Shown here: positions 15,421 to 25,600 of the stretch, piece after piece
Numbering within the stretch: position 1 is the stretch's first letter
Layout of the letters: each line of letters opens with the position of its first letter
Source of the DNA: Gammaproteobacteria bacterium
Lineage (GTDB): Bacteria; Pseudomonadota; Gammaproteobacteria; Chromatiales; Chromatiaceae
Length of the DNA stretch: 34,351 nucleotides
Assembly (NCBI GenBank): GCA_024206335.1
Contig: JAAGZL010000192.1
Location: forward strand, 1-34,351
Direction of reading: 5' to 3'
Notes under the pieces: generated by a model
Told to the model about the DNA's origin: nothing
The model's input: the letters and a program-made list of their open reading frames with translations, nothing else
Database searches by the model: none
Translations under genes and position numbers: made by a program

Positions 15421-18400
15421 ATGGTAAATACGGTAAAAAAATGCGGCTGCTGTTTTAATAATCCGTTAAAACGGGACGGCACGAGTCAGCGTCAGCGTCT
15501 ACTTGAAGGGTTAAAACCAGATTTTGTTGCAGTCGATGAGCGTGACCTGTCCAGTCTGTTGCTATATGCGCGCGATTACGCCGGGCTATTACAATATTAT
15601 TCATCGGTAAATAGTAAATCGGGCGACTGGTCTGACTTTATTGATTCCGATATCAGCACATTGGTTGCAGTGATTCAGAATTTTGAATATGAATCGTTAA
15701 AGAAAAATTTCGATCAGTTAATCGATAATGTTGAAGGCAAGACCCTGGCTGAAAAAAAGAAACTGTATGCGTTACAGCTAGATAGTTTTTTTTCACTGTC
15801 AAAACAATTTGATGGATGGTACCGGGGAGCAGTGGAAGGCCTGTCTCTATATACCAGCCTGAAACGTTTAATCGATTCTATATTGGCGCAAAGCCTGCAA
15901 AGTATTTATGCCCAGTATCTCAGAGCAGAAGAGGTTTCAATCCCGCTTGAAAAATTAGACGGGGCCGAATTCTCATCCGTCTGGAAGCTATCCGAAGTTA
16001 CCGCCGATTCATTGATATTTCCCACGACACCGGTTAAAGCGGCCGATTTAGCGATAGCAATGGATCAGCTTAAGGCAGCCTTCAGTGATTTATACGATGC
16101 GCTGATTTACCTGGTTGACAACGCGCCGAGTTTTTTAGAACAGACACTGGAAACTTATCCGGAGCATCAACCCCATATGGCCCTGTTCATTACGTTTCTT
16201 CAGTTGTTTCGTTTTGCGCAGGATCATCTTAATACCATAACCGGCCGTCACCTGGATTTTTATTACCAGCAGGTGTTGGGTTTAAAGCATAAACCCGAGG
16301 TAACCGATGAAGTTCACCTGGTGTTCGAACTGGCTAAAAACGCACATCTGCATATAGTTTCACAAGACACTTTTTTGCGAGCAGACAAAGACAGCCAGGG
16401 AAATAATGTGTTTTATGCAACCGATAATGAACTGGTGGTTAACAGGGCTGGCATCGATGCAAAAGAGGGTTTGAAAACGATTTTTGTCGATAAAGATGAA
16501 AATGACCTGGTGAAAAATATCTATGCCGCCTTCGATGCGGATAGTGAAGACGGTATAGGCGCCGCGATAGAAAATGAACAGGGAAAATGGCTTACCTTTG
16601 GTGGTACTGACATGCCGTATGCCACTGTAGGTTTTGCGCTCAGCTCCCCGATGTTTTTTTTGGCAGAAGGTGAACGTGAAATTACTATTTCGTTCAAGCT
16701 GGATCAGGATTTAAGCAGCCCGACTCAAAGCTTTATTGCAGACGAGCTTAAACATAACGTTAAGGTTTATGCCACGGGTGAAAAAGCCTGGTTTCAATTA
16801 ACTATCTCCTCCGTAGATATACAAAACAGAAAAGTAAATTACAGGTTAAACCTGGCCATGGGAGAAGAACCTATCGTTGCCTTTAACGTAAAGTCTCACG
16901 GCGAAGGTTTTGAAAGTGATTACCCGCTAATCAAATTTGAACTGGATAACAAAGGACTGCCTGCATCGACCAGGGCAGCTGTCGGTCCAATTCAGGAGAT
17001 CAGCAGTTATTCAGATGAAACGGTATCTTTTGATTTATTTCAGCTGGTTGAATATGAAGGTTTAGTATACCAGGCGATCAATGTGATTGCTAAAAAGGGA
17101 TTCCGCCCGACAGATTTTCTGGATTCCCATTGGCAAACGATTGAGTACGCCTACCCCTATAAATATTTTCAGGCGATGCAGCTGACCGGTCTTGAACTTG
17201 AAGTGAAGGTTGGTATAGATGATCCCCAAAAAGGCATAAAAACGCTGGTACTCGAAAATGACAATGGATTACTCGATCCCTCAAAACCGTTTCAACCATT
17301 TGCTCAGAATCCGAAAGTAAAGAGCCGTTTTTTTGTTGGAAGCAGGGAAATATTTCAAAAAGGTGTTACCCGTTTATCACTGGATATCGAATGGTCCGAC
17401 TTAAATATGGGCGACGACGCCAACGGAAATATTGACTTTAAGACCTATTATTCTGCCTATTTCGAGACAGGTGACCCCGTAATTGTAAATGCCGATTTTA
17501 CGGTAGATTTAACACTGCTTGAGGATGCGGAATGGAAGCCATCCGGAAATTGTATCGATAACTATTTGTTTAAAACATTTAGCTGCGGGGATGGGACTAA
17601 CCAGCTGCTAACCAGGAAACCGGGTCTCAGCGACTTTAAGCGAATTGATACGTCATTAACGCAGGGGTTTATGGCGTTATCGCTGAATCACGAATTTTTC
17701 CATGATCTGTACCCGCGTGTGTTGACGGAAGCTGCTATTGAATTAGCAGGACCTGCTGCTTCTCCTGCCATAAAACTACCAAACCCGCCCTATACACCAG
17801 TAATCAATGGCTTCAGTGTTGGTTATTCTGCGTTGGAACAGATTGATTTCAGCGTTATGGATAAAGATGATTATGAAGACCGGATAGAAAAAATATATCA
17901 CATCGGTCCATTCGGGACCCAGGAAGTTTTTCCTATAGCGGACGACAGTAGCGTCAAAGATTTCCAGATTAATCGAAAAATAGTGCCAGAGTTTACCGTA
18001 ACGGTTAAAGATGAAACCAGTGAGGAAGTAAATAAATTAACAGCCGAAGCCAGTCTGTATATCGGCATTACCGATCTTGAGTTACCACAGAATTTGTCGG
18101 TCCTGTTCAAGGTGGCTGAGGGCAGTGAAAATCCAGACTTAGAGGCACAGAATATTGCCTGGTCCTATTTAACCAGCCAGGGTTGGGTAGATTTTGATAT
18201 AACCGAAATTATTCAGGATGGCAGCAACGGTTTACTGGGTTCGGGCATTATCAATTTTGCCATGCCAAAGAACATGAGCAATAACAACACACTGCTGCCT
18301 GATAAGTTATTCTGGATTAAAGCCAGTGTATACGAGTCCTCCGCAGCGGTTCCTCAGTTAATTGCCCTGCATACCCAGGCTGCCCCGGCAAGCTTCCGCA

Positions 18401-19482
18401 ATCAAAACAACAGTGATGATCATCTAGCCCAGCCGCTTCCGGCATCTACCATCAGTAAACTGAAAAGTCGTGTTGCAAGCATCAAGTCGGTCAACCAGCC
18501 GTATGTCTCCAGTGATGGTCAGATGAAAGAATCCGATGAGGCCTTTTACACCCGCATCAGTGAAAGGTTACGTCATAAAAACCGTGCAATTGCCATTTTT
18601 GATTACGAAAGAATGGTGTTGCAGATGTTTCCTGAAATTTACAAGGTCAAATGTATTAATCACAGCAATCGTTGCAGCGAACATGCACCCGGTCAGGTAC
18701 GCCTGATAGCAGTTCCTAACTTGAGAAATCAAAATGCTATCGATAAATTAAAACCACAGATAAGTCTGAACAAATTGACTTTAATCGCAAACTTTTTAAA
18801 AAATTATGCGAGCAATTTCAGTCGTATCGCGGTGACTAATCCGGACTACGAAGAAGTCAGGATCGATTTTAATGTTTTCTTTCATGCAGGTAAGGATAAA
18901 GGGCTGTATAGCACGCAGTTAAATGATGACATCATCAAGTTTTTATCTCCATGGTTATACGATGAAGGTGCCGATTTAACCTTTGGTGGTCGTATCCATC
19001 GTTCTTCAATCCTGAATTATGTCGAAGAGCAAAGTTATGTCAATTTTGTCACTGATTTTCAGCTCGATCATATCTATTCGTTAGCAGATGGCACAAAGAT
19101 TGAAGTTTTAAATGTTGAGGAAGCGGTTGCTACGCGTGCGAGTTCTGCGCTTGTTTCCGTGGCTGAACATGCTATCACCGCGGAGGATGACTTGTCGGGT
19201 GAGTCAGCTGCAGGGTCGGATAGTGAAAAATGTATTCCGGATTCCAATTGTAATGACTGTTTTCAGCCAGATAAAAAAACCGTTATAAAAACCAGACCTT
19301 ATACCTATATCGGCAATATTAGAACTCTGGAGTTCCATGACACCGGAAATACACAGCCACAGTGCTTTTTGCAAAAAATAGCGCCTAAGCGGCGGGTTTA
19401 TTTTCGCAGCATAGGCGATGCTCTGGAACAGGGATACGATTACTGTGCTTATTGTTTTAGCAGGGAGTTGCCGAAGCGATGA
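15421..19482 (+). CDS. Large baseplate wedge protein (Afp11-like, J-type) with Ada-like zinc motif
   Basis: This 1353-residue protein is the main baseplate wedge. A helical N-terminal half (about 1-300) precedes strand-rich modules. The J-type core near the end reads DEAFYTRISERLRHKNRAI, FDYERMVLQMFPEIYKVKCI, GQVRLIAVPNL and DLTFGGRIHRSSILNYVE, which is the usual end of Afp11-type proteins. Here about 110 more residues follow: a Cys-rich linker (Cys1271, 1277, 1280), then an Ada-type zinc motif (His1306, Cys1315, Cys1342, Cys1345). The N-terminus also has Cys8, 10 and 11 (CGCC). Length is roughly twice that of Serratia Afp11 as I recall it. The stop overlaps the next ATG by four bases. Confidence 0.92.
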   Translation: MVNTVKKCGCCFNNPLKRDGTSQRQRLLEGLKPDFVAVDERDLSSLLLYARDYAGLLQYYSSVNSKSGDWSDFIDSDISTLVAVIQNFEYESLKKNFDQLIDNVEGKTLAEKKKLYALQLDSFFSLSKQFDGWYRGAVEGLSLYTSLKRLIDSILAQSLQSIYAQYLRAEEVSIPLEKLDGAEFSSVWKLSEVTADSLIFPTTPVKAADLAIAMDQLKAAFSDLYDALIYLVDNAPSFLEQTLETYPEHQPHMALFITFLQLFRFAQDHLNTITGRHLDFYYQQVLGLKHKPEVTDEVHLVFELAKNAHLHIVSQDTFLRADKDSQGNNVFYATDNELVVNRAGIDAKEGLKTIFVDKDENDLVKNIYAAFDADSEDGIGAAIENEQGKWLTFGGTDMPYATVGFALSSPMFFLAEGEREITISFKLDQDLSSPTQSFIADELKHNVKVYATGEKAWFQLTISSVDIQNRKVNYRLNLAMGEEPIVAFNVKSHGEGFESDYPLIKFELDNKGLPASTRAAVGPIQEISSYSDETVSFDLFQLVEYEGLVYQAINVIAKKGFRPTDFLDSHWQTIEYAYPYKYFQAMQLTGLELEVKVGIDDPQKGIKTLVLENDNGLLDPSKPFQPFAQNPKVKSRFFVGSREIFQKGVTRLSLDIEWSDLNMGDDANGNIDFKTYYSAYFETGDPVIVNADFTVDLTLLEDAEWKPSGNCIDNYLFKTFSCGDGTNQLLTRKPGLSDFKRIDTSLTQGFMALSLNHEFFHDLYPRVLTEAAIELAGPAASPAIKLPNPPYTPVINGFSVGYSALEQIDFSVMDKDDYEDRIEKIYHIGPFGTQEVFPIADDSSVKDFQINRKIVPEFTVTVKDETSEEVNKLTAEASLYIGITDLELPQNLSVLFKVAEGSENPDLEAQNIAWSYLTSQGWVDFDITEIIQDGSNGLLGSGIINFAMPKNMSNNNTLLPDKLFWIKASVYESSAAVPQLIALHTQAAPASFRNQNNSDDHLAQPLPASTISKLKSRVASIKSVNQPYVSSDGQMKESDEAFYTRISERLRHKNRAIAIFDYERMVLQMFPEIYKVKCINHSNRCSEHAPGQVRLIAVPNLRNQNAIDKLKPQISLNKLTLIANFLKNYASNFSRIAVTNPDYEEVRIDFNVFFHAGKDKGLYSTQLNDDIIKFLSPWLYDEGADLTFGGRIHRSSILNYVEEQSYVNFVTDFQLDHIYSLADGTKIEVLNVEEAVATRASSALVSVAEHAITAEDDLSGESAAGSDSEKCIPDSNCNDCFQPDKKTVIKTRPYTYIGNIRTLEFHDTGNTQPQCFLQKIAPKRRVYFRSIGDALEQGYDYCAYCFSRELPKR
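19336..19458 (+). other. Ada-type zinc-binding motif at the C-terminus of the Afp11-like protein
   Basis: FHDTG (His1306), QC (Cys1315), RRVYFRSIGDALEQGYDYCAYC (Cys1342 and Cys1345, written here in two parts by residue: RRVYF, then DALEQGYDYC, then AYC) fits the Ada metal-binding pattern. The spacing C-x26-C-x2-C equals that of Cys42, Cys69 and Cys72 in E. coli Ada. The first ligand would be His1306 in place of Ada Cys38, as in the shorter Ada-like domains found in other proteins. The F/Y-x-S-x-x-x-A-x-x-x-G-Y segment before the last pair is the family hallmark. Confidence 0.7.
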
Positions 19483-22400
19483 GCGATACGGTTGAAAATG
19501 TGAACGCCCAGGCTATTGAAAGCAAACAACAGAATTTCATAGCGAAAACACCACGGCTGGAAAACAGCCAGGATTATGCATTTTTACGGGAACAGGGTCT
19601 GAAATATATTGAAAAGCTGGGTCATCAGCTATGGACCGACTATAACATTCATGACCCGGGGATTACGATTCTGGAATTATTGTGTTACGCGATTACCGAT
19701 CTGGGTTACAGAACTGACTATGATATCAAAGATCTGCTAACTATCTATAAAGATGGCAAAGCGGTTAACGATAGTGAGTTCCATACCGCCAGGGATATTT
19801 TGACCTCCAGCGCGGTCACTTTTGAAGACTTGCGTAAACTGTTAATTGACATACGTGGTGTCAGGAATGTCTGGATCGAGCCACATACCAGCATTCAATA
19901 CTTTTTAAATAAAATCGGCAAACAGTTGCAGGATAAATCCGATCCGGATAACGCGCAAAAAATCGCTGCACTCAATGGTCTGTATGATGTTTATCTGGAA
20001 TATGATGATTTTGTTGTTCGAAAGGATGCGGTCAAGACTAGTACGGTAAAAACTCCTAAACCGTTGGAAGGCGGTTCGTTTATTCAACCGAACGGTCGCG
20101 GATTACTGTTTGATGTAAACCAGGGTTTAACGCTTGATTCAGTCACTGTTTATCCGGATAACTCCGGCAGCCTGACAGTTCGGATTTTCGATGCCAAGGG
20201 GCGTTTGCTTAAAGAAATTCTGGCTAAAGTCAAAAAACAAATAAGACAAAATAGAATAAAAATTAACTGCTTTCTGGCGGCCGGGAAAAATTACCGCATT
20301 GAAGTCTATGAGTCTTCCGCTGAGCTGGGGAGCCTGAAACTGTTCCGAACGACTTCCCCAGATTTTCCCTATGAAATGGAAAAGCAGATAACTCTGACTT
20401 CCGGTTCATTTAACGGCACACAACAGAAGCCATTTTTCTTCTTCTATGGATGGCGCGTGTCCTATTTACCGCGGCTCAATAATTTACAAATTTCATACAG
20501 GGATGTGATCGAGCAGGCAACAGAACGTTTGCATACTCATCGTAATCTTTGTGAAGACTTTACCAACATCTGTGAATTGTTACCCGAAGAGATCGCGGTT
20601 TGCACCGATATCGAAATCGAGGCGGGTGCAGATCCTGATGAAATACTGGCCGAAATGTTTTACCAACTGGAGCAACACGTTTCACCAGTGGTTAATTTTT
20701 ACACGATCGATGAACTGGTCGACAAGGGTAAAACCATGGAAGAAATATTTGAAGGGCCCCAGCTCGACCATGGCTTTATCGATGATCAGGAGTTCGATGA
20801 AATACAGCGGCGCAAGGAAATACGCAGTTCCGACCTGATTAATATCATCATGGATATTCCCCATGTTATTGCAGTAAAAAATCTGTCATTACTGAGTTTT
20901 ATCGATGATGAATTCCGTTTACATGAAGAGTGGCGATTGCCATTAGCCACTGATCAGGGAAGAGCGCCGTTGTTTAACCCGGATAAATCTAAAGTCGTAT
21001 TTTACCTGAATGGAATTCCGGATTATGCCAGCCGGGTTTTGAGCCAGGCCCTGTTACAGGAGAAAAAGGCCGGCGATCTGCGCAACAAATTGCAGGGACA
21101 CGAAAATGACCTTGCTGTGCCGGTAGGTGAGTTTCGAGATGTCAGCAGCTATCACCTGATACAACATGAAATGCCGCTGACTTACCGGGTCGGTGACATC
21201 ACAGTGGCGAAATCACAGACGGACCTGCGTAAAGCACAGTCGAAACAGCTTAGATCGTTCATGTTATTTTTTGAACAGTTACTGGTTAATTATCTGGCGC
21301 AGCTGGATCATGTGAAAGAACTTTTTTCCTGGGATGAAAGTCAGGATTCAAGCTATTTTACGCACAGTTTTGCTTCGACGGATTTAAAAAATATTGATGA
21401 GCTGTATATCAATTTTCCAACCCTGGAAAATGATCTGAAACAGATAATTGAATCAGAACAAACGGCCCTGGATCGCAGAAGTCGTTTTCTGGATCACCTG
21501 GTGGCACGTTTTTGCGAGAGCTTCACCGAATACAGTTTATTAATGTATAAGCTGGATAGTGAAGACGGTGTCAACAGGGTCAATCAAACCAAGCAGAATT
21601 TTTTACAGAATTATGCGCAATTAAGCCAGAAACGTGGGCAGGGTTATGACTACCGTGATGCGTTACTGGATGAAATGGCTAATCCAGCGGAGTTATCCGG
21701 TTATCAGCAACGGATATATGGCCTGCTGGGTATCCATGACCCGGTTTACCGACAACTGGCTGGACATCTTTTTCAGATAATTCCAGTGGGTGACCCTGCT
21801 GATGACAGGTGGCGTTTTGTGCTGCTGAATGAATCCGAAGAGATAATTTTTGAAAGTATCGATTGCCAGTCGAAGAGTGCAATACAGGCGCTGCTCGACT
21901 ATTCGATGATTCTGGGCGACGAGTCAGATAACTACCAGCTGGATGAAGGTAACAGTCGATTTGATTTAATCAGGCCCTGTGAAGACAGTGATCAAAATTC
22001 GGTTATCGGTTCCACCATAAATGAAGAGGTCCTGTCCGAGGTAATCGACTATTTTGCGCAATACGGCGAGGCTGAAGGCTTCCATATCATTGAGCATATC
22101 CTGTTGCGCAAACGCTTTCCCGATGATCCCTTTATGCCGGTGCAATTGAATGACGAAGGAGCCTGTGACTGTACCGAGGTTATCGATCCCTATTCATTCC
22201 GCCTGAGTGTTGTTTTACCTGCCTGGTCATCCCGGTTTAAAGATATGGGTTTTCGCCAGTTTGTCGAAGACACGCTGCGCCGGGAAGCGCCAGCACATGT
22301 GTTTTTGAAAATTTGCTGGATCAGTCATAGCCAGATGGTTGAATTTGAAACGATTCATTCAGACTGGGCGGAGTCATTGTCACAACTTAATGCGTGCCGC

Positions 22401-22628
22401 TCGAGCTGCAGAGGCAGCGCTATGTCTGAGGATGAATACCCGCTTAGTGGAGAGCTGGATCTGCCGGAAATTGAAAATAACGAGTTTAGCCAAAAGCTCG
22501 AGGACCTGATAAGTATTCTGCACAAATTAAACACGGTCTATCCGCTGGCACGATTGAAAGGCTGTGACGAACTGGTAGGAGATGATCCTGTTTTAATCCT
22601 GGATCATTCGACATTAGGAACATATTAA
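19479..22628 (+). CDS. Large baseplate wedge protein (Afp12-like)
   Basis: This 1049-residue protein is the second wedge component. The N-terminus carries LWTDYNIHDPGITILELLCYAITDLGYR, here broken up as LWTDYNIHDPG and TILELLCYAITDLGYR, a strong marker of large baseplate assembly proteins in eCIS and phage tails. Further typical pieces are DIPHVIAVKNLSL, the region EFRDVSSYHLIQHEMPLTY, and near the end DPYSFRLSVVLPAW followed by FVEDTLRREAPAHVFLKICW. Cys pairs occur at CDC and CRSSC in the C-terminal part. Start and stop overlap or nearly touch the neighbours, so it is translated with the Afp11-like protein as expected for partners of one wedge. Confidence 0.92.
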   Translation: MSDTVENVNAQAIESKQQNFIAKTPRLENSQDYAFLREQGLKYIEKLGHQLWTDYNIHDPGITILELLCYAITDLGYRTDYDIKDLLTIYKDGKAVNDSEFHTARDILTSSAVTFEDLRKLLIDIRGVRNVWIEPHTSIQYFLNKIGKQLQDKSDPDNAQKIAALNGLYDVYLEYDDFVVRKDAVKTSTVKTPKPLEGGSFIQPNGRGLLFDVNQGLTLDSVTVYPDNSGSLTVRIFDAKGRLLKEILAKVKKQIRQNRIKINCFLAAGKNYRIEVYESSAELGSLKLFRTTSPDFPYEMEKQITLTSGSFNGTQQKPFFFFYGWRVSYLPRLNNLQISYRDVIEQATERLHTHRNLCEDFTNICELLPEEIAVCTDIEIEAGADPDEILAEMFYQLEQHVSPVVNFYTIDELVDKGKTMEEIFEGPQLDHGFIDDQEFDEIQRRKEIRSSDLINIIMDIPHVIAVKNLSLLSFIDDEFRLHEEWRLPLATDQGRAPLFNPDKSKVVFYLNGIPDYASRVLSQALLQEKKAGDLRNKLQGHENDLAVPVGEFRDVSSYHLIQHEMPLTYRVGDITVAKSQTDLRKAQSKQLRSFMLFFEQLLVNYLAQLDHVKELFSWDESQDSSYFTHSFASTDLKNIDELYINFPTLENDLKQIIESEQTALDRRSRFLDHLVARFCESFTEYSLLMYKLDSEDGVNRVNQTKQNFLQNYAQLSQKRGQGYDYRDALLDEMANPAELSGYQQRIYGLLGIHDPVYRQLAGHLFQIIPVGDPADDRWRFVLLNESEEIIFESIDCQSKSAIQALLDYSMILGDESDNYQLDEGNSRFDLIRPCEDSDQNSVIGSTINEEVLSEVIDYFAQYGEAEGFHIIEHILLRKRFPDDPFMPVQLNDEGACDCTEVIDPYSFRLSVVLPAWSSRFKDMGFRQFVEDTLRREAPAHVFLKICWISHSQMVEFETIHSDWAESLSQLNACRSSCRGSAMSEDEYPLSGELDLPEIENNEFSQKLEDLISILHKLNTVYPLARLKGCDELVGDDPVLILDHSTLGTY

Positions 22629-22645
22629 TTTACAGGGTTAATGCC

Positions 22646-25600
22646 ATGAGTGCGACAACAACTATCCATCCTAATTTTGTTAGTAACCAGCTGTTAACCA
22701 GTACACAGCTGAACCAGTTGTTTGAATATCTTGATGAACAGGACCGGTTGAGCAGGATCAAGTTAACCGGTAGTGGCATTATCTGTGGTCTTGGCTGGCA
22801 GATATCTGCGACTGCAACAATTGACGTCAATGAAGGATTCGGACTCTCATCCGATGGGTATTTGATATCACTGGCGGAAAATACCTACACGCATTTCAAG
22901 GACTACATCGATCCCGATGTGGATGACCCGGATGCGGAAATCAGTTCGCCCCTGTACACAGCATGGAAAAAAACGGGCAGCTTAAAAGGCCAGGTAGAAG
23001 GGATATTGCAGCTGGAAACTTCCGCCCATGACGATAACAGTGAGCTAACGGCAGATACTCTGAAAGACAAGATCCTGGTTATATATCTTGAGCGTAAGGC
23101 CGTCGATCTAACTTCCTGCCTGGTAACCGATTGTGATAACAAGGGTAGTAATATTCATTTCACGCCCAGAGTTTTGCTCGTACCACAGGAAGTTCTGAAA
23201 CCGGTAGATGTCTGTCCTGCGGCACCGTTACCATTGCGAGTACCACGTTTACATACGCAGGTAGAGCTTTCGAATGTAAACAACGCTATCGATATCAACC
23301 AGGCTTATTACAAAATCGCCTCCAAATTTAAAACTCCCCTGTTTAATGCGATTAATGAAGCCCTTGAAAGCTACGCCGTTTTTGTAGACCTGGAAGATGA
23401 CTGGAGCTGGCTGGATAAATTGCCTGAATGGTATGAGCAGGTCAATGTCGGAAGTGAAGTTAATCAGTATTATTACGAAATAACCAAAGTTCTGGTCAGG
23501 GCAAGCAATGAATTAACTGAAACCGCCTGCCACCTGCTGACAGAATGTAGCGCAAAGCAGGATTTTCCCCGGCACCTGATGCTGGGGCACCTGGATGGCG
23601 ATAGCAACTACCGGAATGTTTTCACAGCGTCCCCGTTGCAAAACGTGGCGCAGGGGGATTTGCAGGCGGTGCGCTTGTTATTCAGTCGTATTCGCGCCCT
23701 GGTGCAAAATTTGCCCGGCCATGGGTTACTACTGGATAGCAAAAAAGCCATCCCCGATTTGCGTCTGATTCCCAGCAATGCAGAATCACAGCCGCTCGGA
23801 GAAACAGCGCTGCCCTGGTATTACGCAGAAAGTGAAACGGTCAGGGAAACGTGGCAGCCGGCCAGTTGCTGCACAATGGCCCCACTATGGAGTTACGCCG
23901 AACCGAATGATATAGACCTGGATTACAACCAGGCATCATTGCTACGCATAGACGGCCACATCGGCCTGGTCTGTGATGAAGCGGTATCGAAACTGGAAGA
24001 ACTTAAAATAATTCACAATGCCGAATTCTGCGTGTTGCCACTGAATTTGACTGATAATTCATACACTGAATTGACAGAACTTTATGACGGAATTTTAGAG
24101 ATCGAGCTTGAACTTCTTGCGCGGCAGCGTGAATTCCGGATTGCGTATATTGTGGCTTTACAGGACGGAAAAATTTCAAAAAAAAGGCGTGAGGAACTTG
24201 CAGAAATGAAATCCTCGATACAGGACCTGTCAGACCGCCAGTACACGATCTATGAGGAATGGTCGGAATTACACTGTAAATTGGATTTGTTATGCAATCC
24301 CGCCGAGCTTGAATCCGATTATCGAAACCTGCGTTGTCATTTAAAGGGATTACTGGCCGCGGTAAAAAGCGCCCTGTTAGAATTTTCAGTATTTGACGAC
24401 TTGAAAATAGAAGAAATTGTGCCGGGCCTTTTCGATTATTTAAAGTTCCGAGTGGGTGAAATGCTTGTTGAAATTAGCGAACTGCTCAAGCTCCTGCCGC
24501 CGCAGCTCTGTGCATTTTCCTTCCCACTATTTCTGTCCAGATACCAGGCTTTAATCGATGATTTGATTGAATACCAGTTTTTACTGCCTTTGTTAGCGCA
24601 GGAAATTACCAGGAATATCGATAAACTCGACGTTGAAGTGATCATTGTTTCAACGACTGAGTTCATTGTCGGTCTGGAAGATAATATTCAGCGCCAGCTG
24701 GAAACTTGCCTGCAGGCTATATCTGACAACACATTCAGTTGTGTTGGCGGCGTTTATTATCACTATGAAGCCATTCGTCTTGTCAACAGGCCCTGGTTTA
24801 AACAATTCGCCGGCGCTCATCCCGGTATGGAATCGCTGTTCAGTGTTGCAAAAGGTGGTTCTTTCATCCTTGTCTGCGATGAAGACGACAGGGTAGTCGC
24901 AGACCTCGCATTATCAAACTGTATTTCCTGCTGCTGTGAGATGCCTCAACAGCCGGTTTGCCAGCCTCCCGTGGCGAGACCAGATTTTGTTTCAGTGATG
25001 CTGGTAGCCGATGAAAAACGAGAAGACGCGGGTTATGAATCGGTGAATCTGAACATTGATGTATTGAAAAATGATTACAGCCTGTTAGATGACGAGGAAT
25101 CGGAGTTAGATATCAGTCTTGCCGAGAAAGTCAGTGAACTGGGCGGTGATATAAGTATCAAGGACGGTAAAGTCGTTTATAAACTTGATGATCCGTTACC
25201 TGGACTGGTCGATCGTTTTAGTTATCTGCTTAAGGAGGAGAGTGAATCCTGCGGGGACACCAGCACGGGGCACGTGTCGATATTTTTTGCTCCACCGGTA
25301 GAATCCGAAGTAGGGAATATTACCGGGCAAACCCGCTTAGAGGACGGTGATTTTGAAGGCCCGATTAAGGGTGCCAAGATAGCCATAATTGAAACGGGCG
25401 ATTCAACATTTTCAGTAATAAATGATCAAAAAATCGCCTATTTCGAATTTCTTGATTTACCCTATGCGACTTACACCCTGCTCGCCACCAATGAAGAAGG
25501 GTTTGCAAGTGAGCGAGTCCCGATAAGGGTCGATGGCACAAATCCTCCTGTTATCCTGAAGCTGCTAAAAAAAGGCACCGCGTCACAGCTTGGAAAAATC

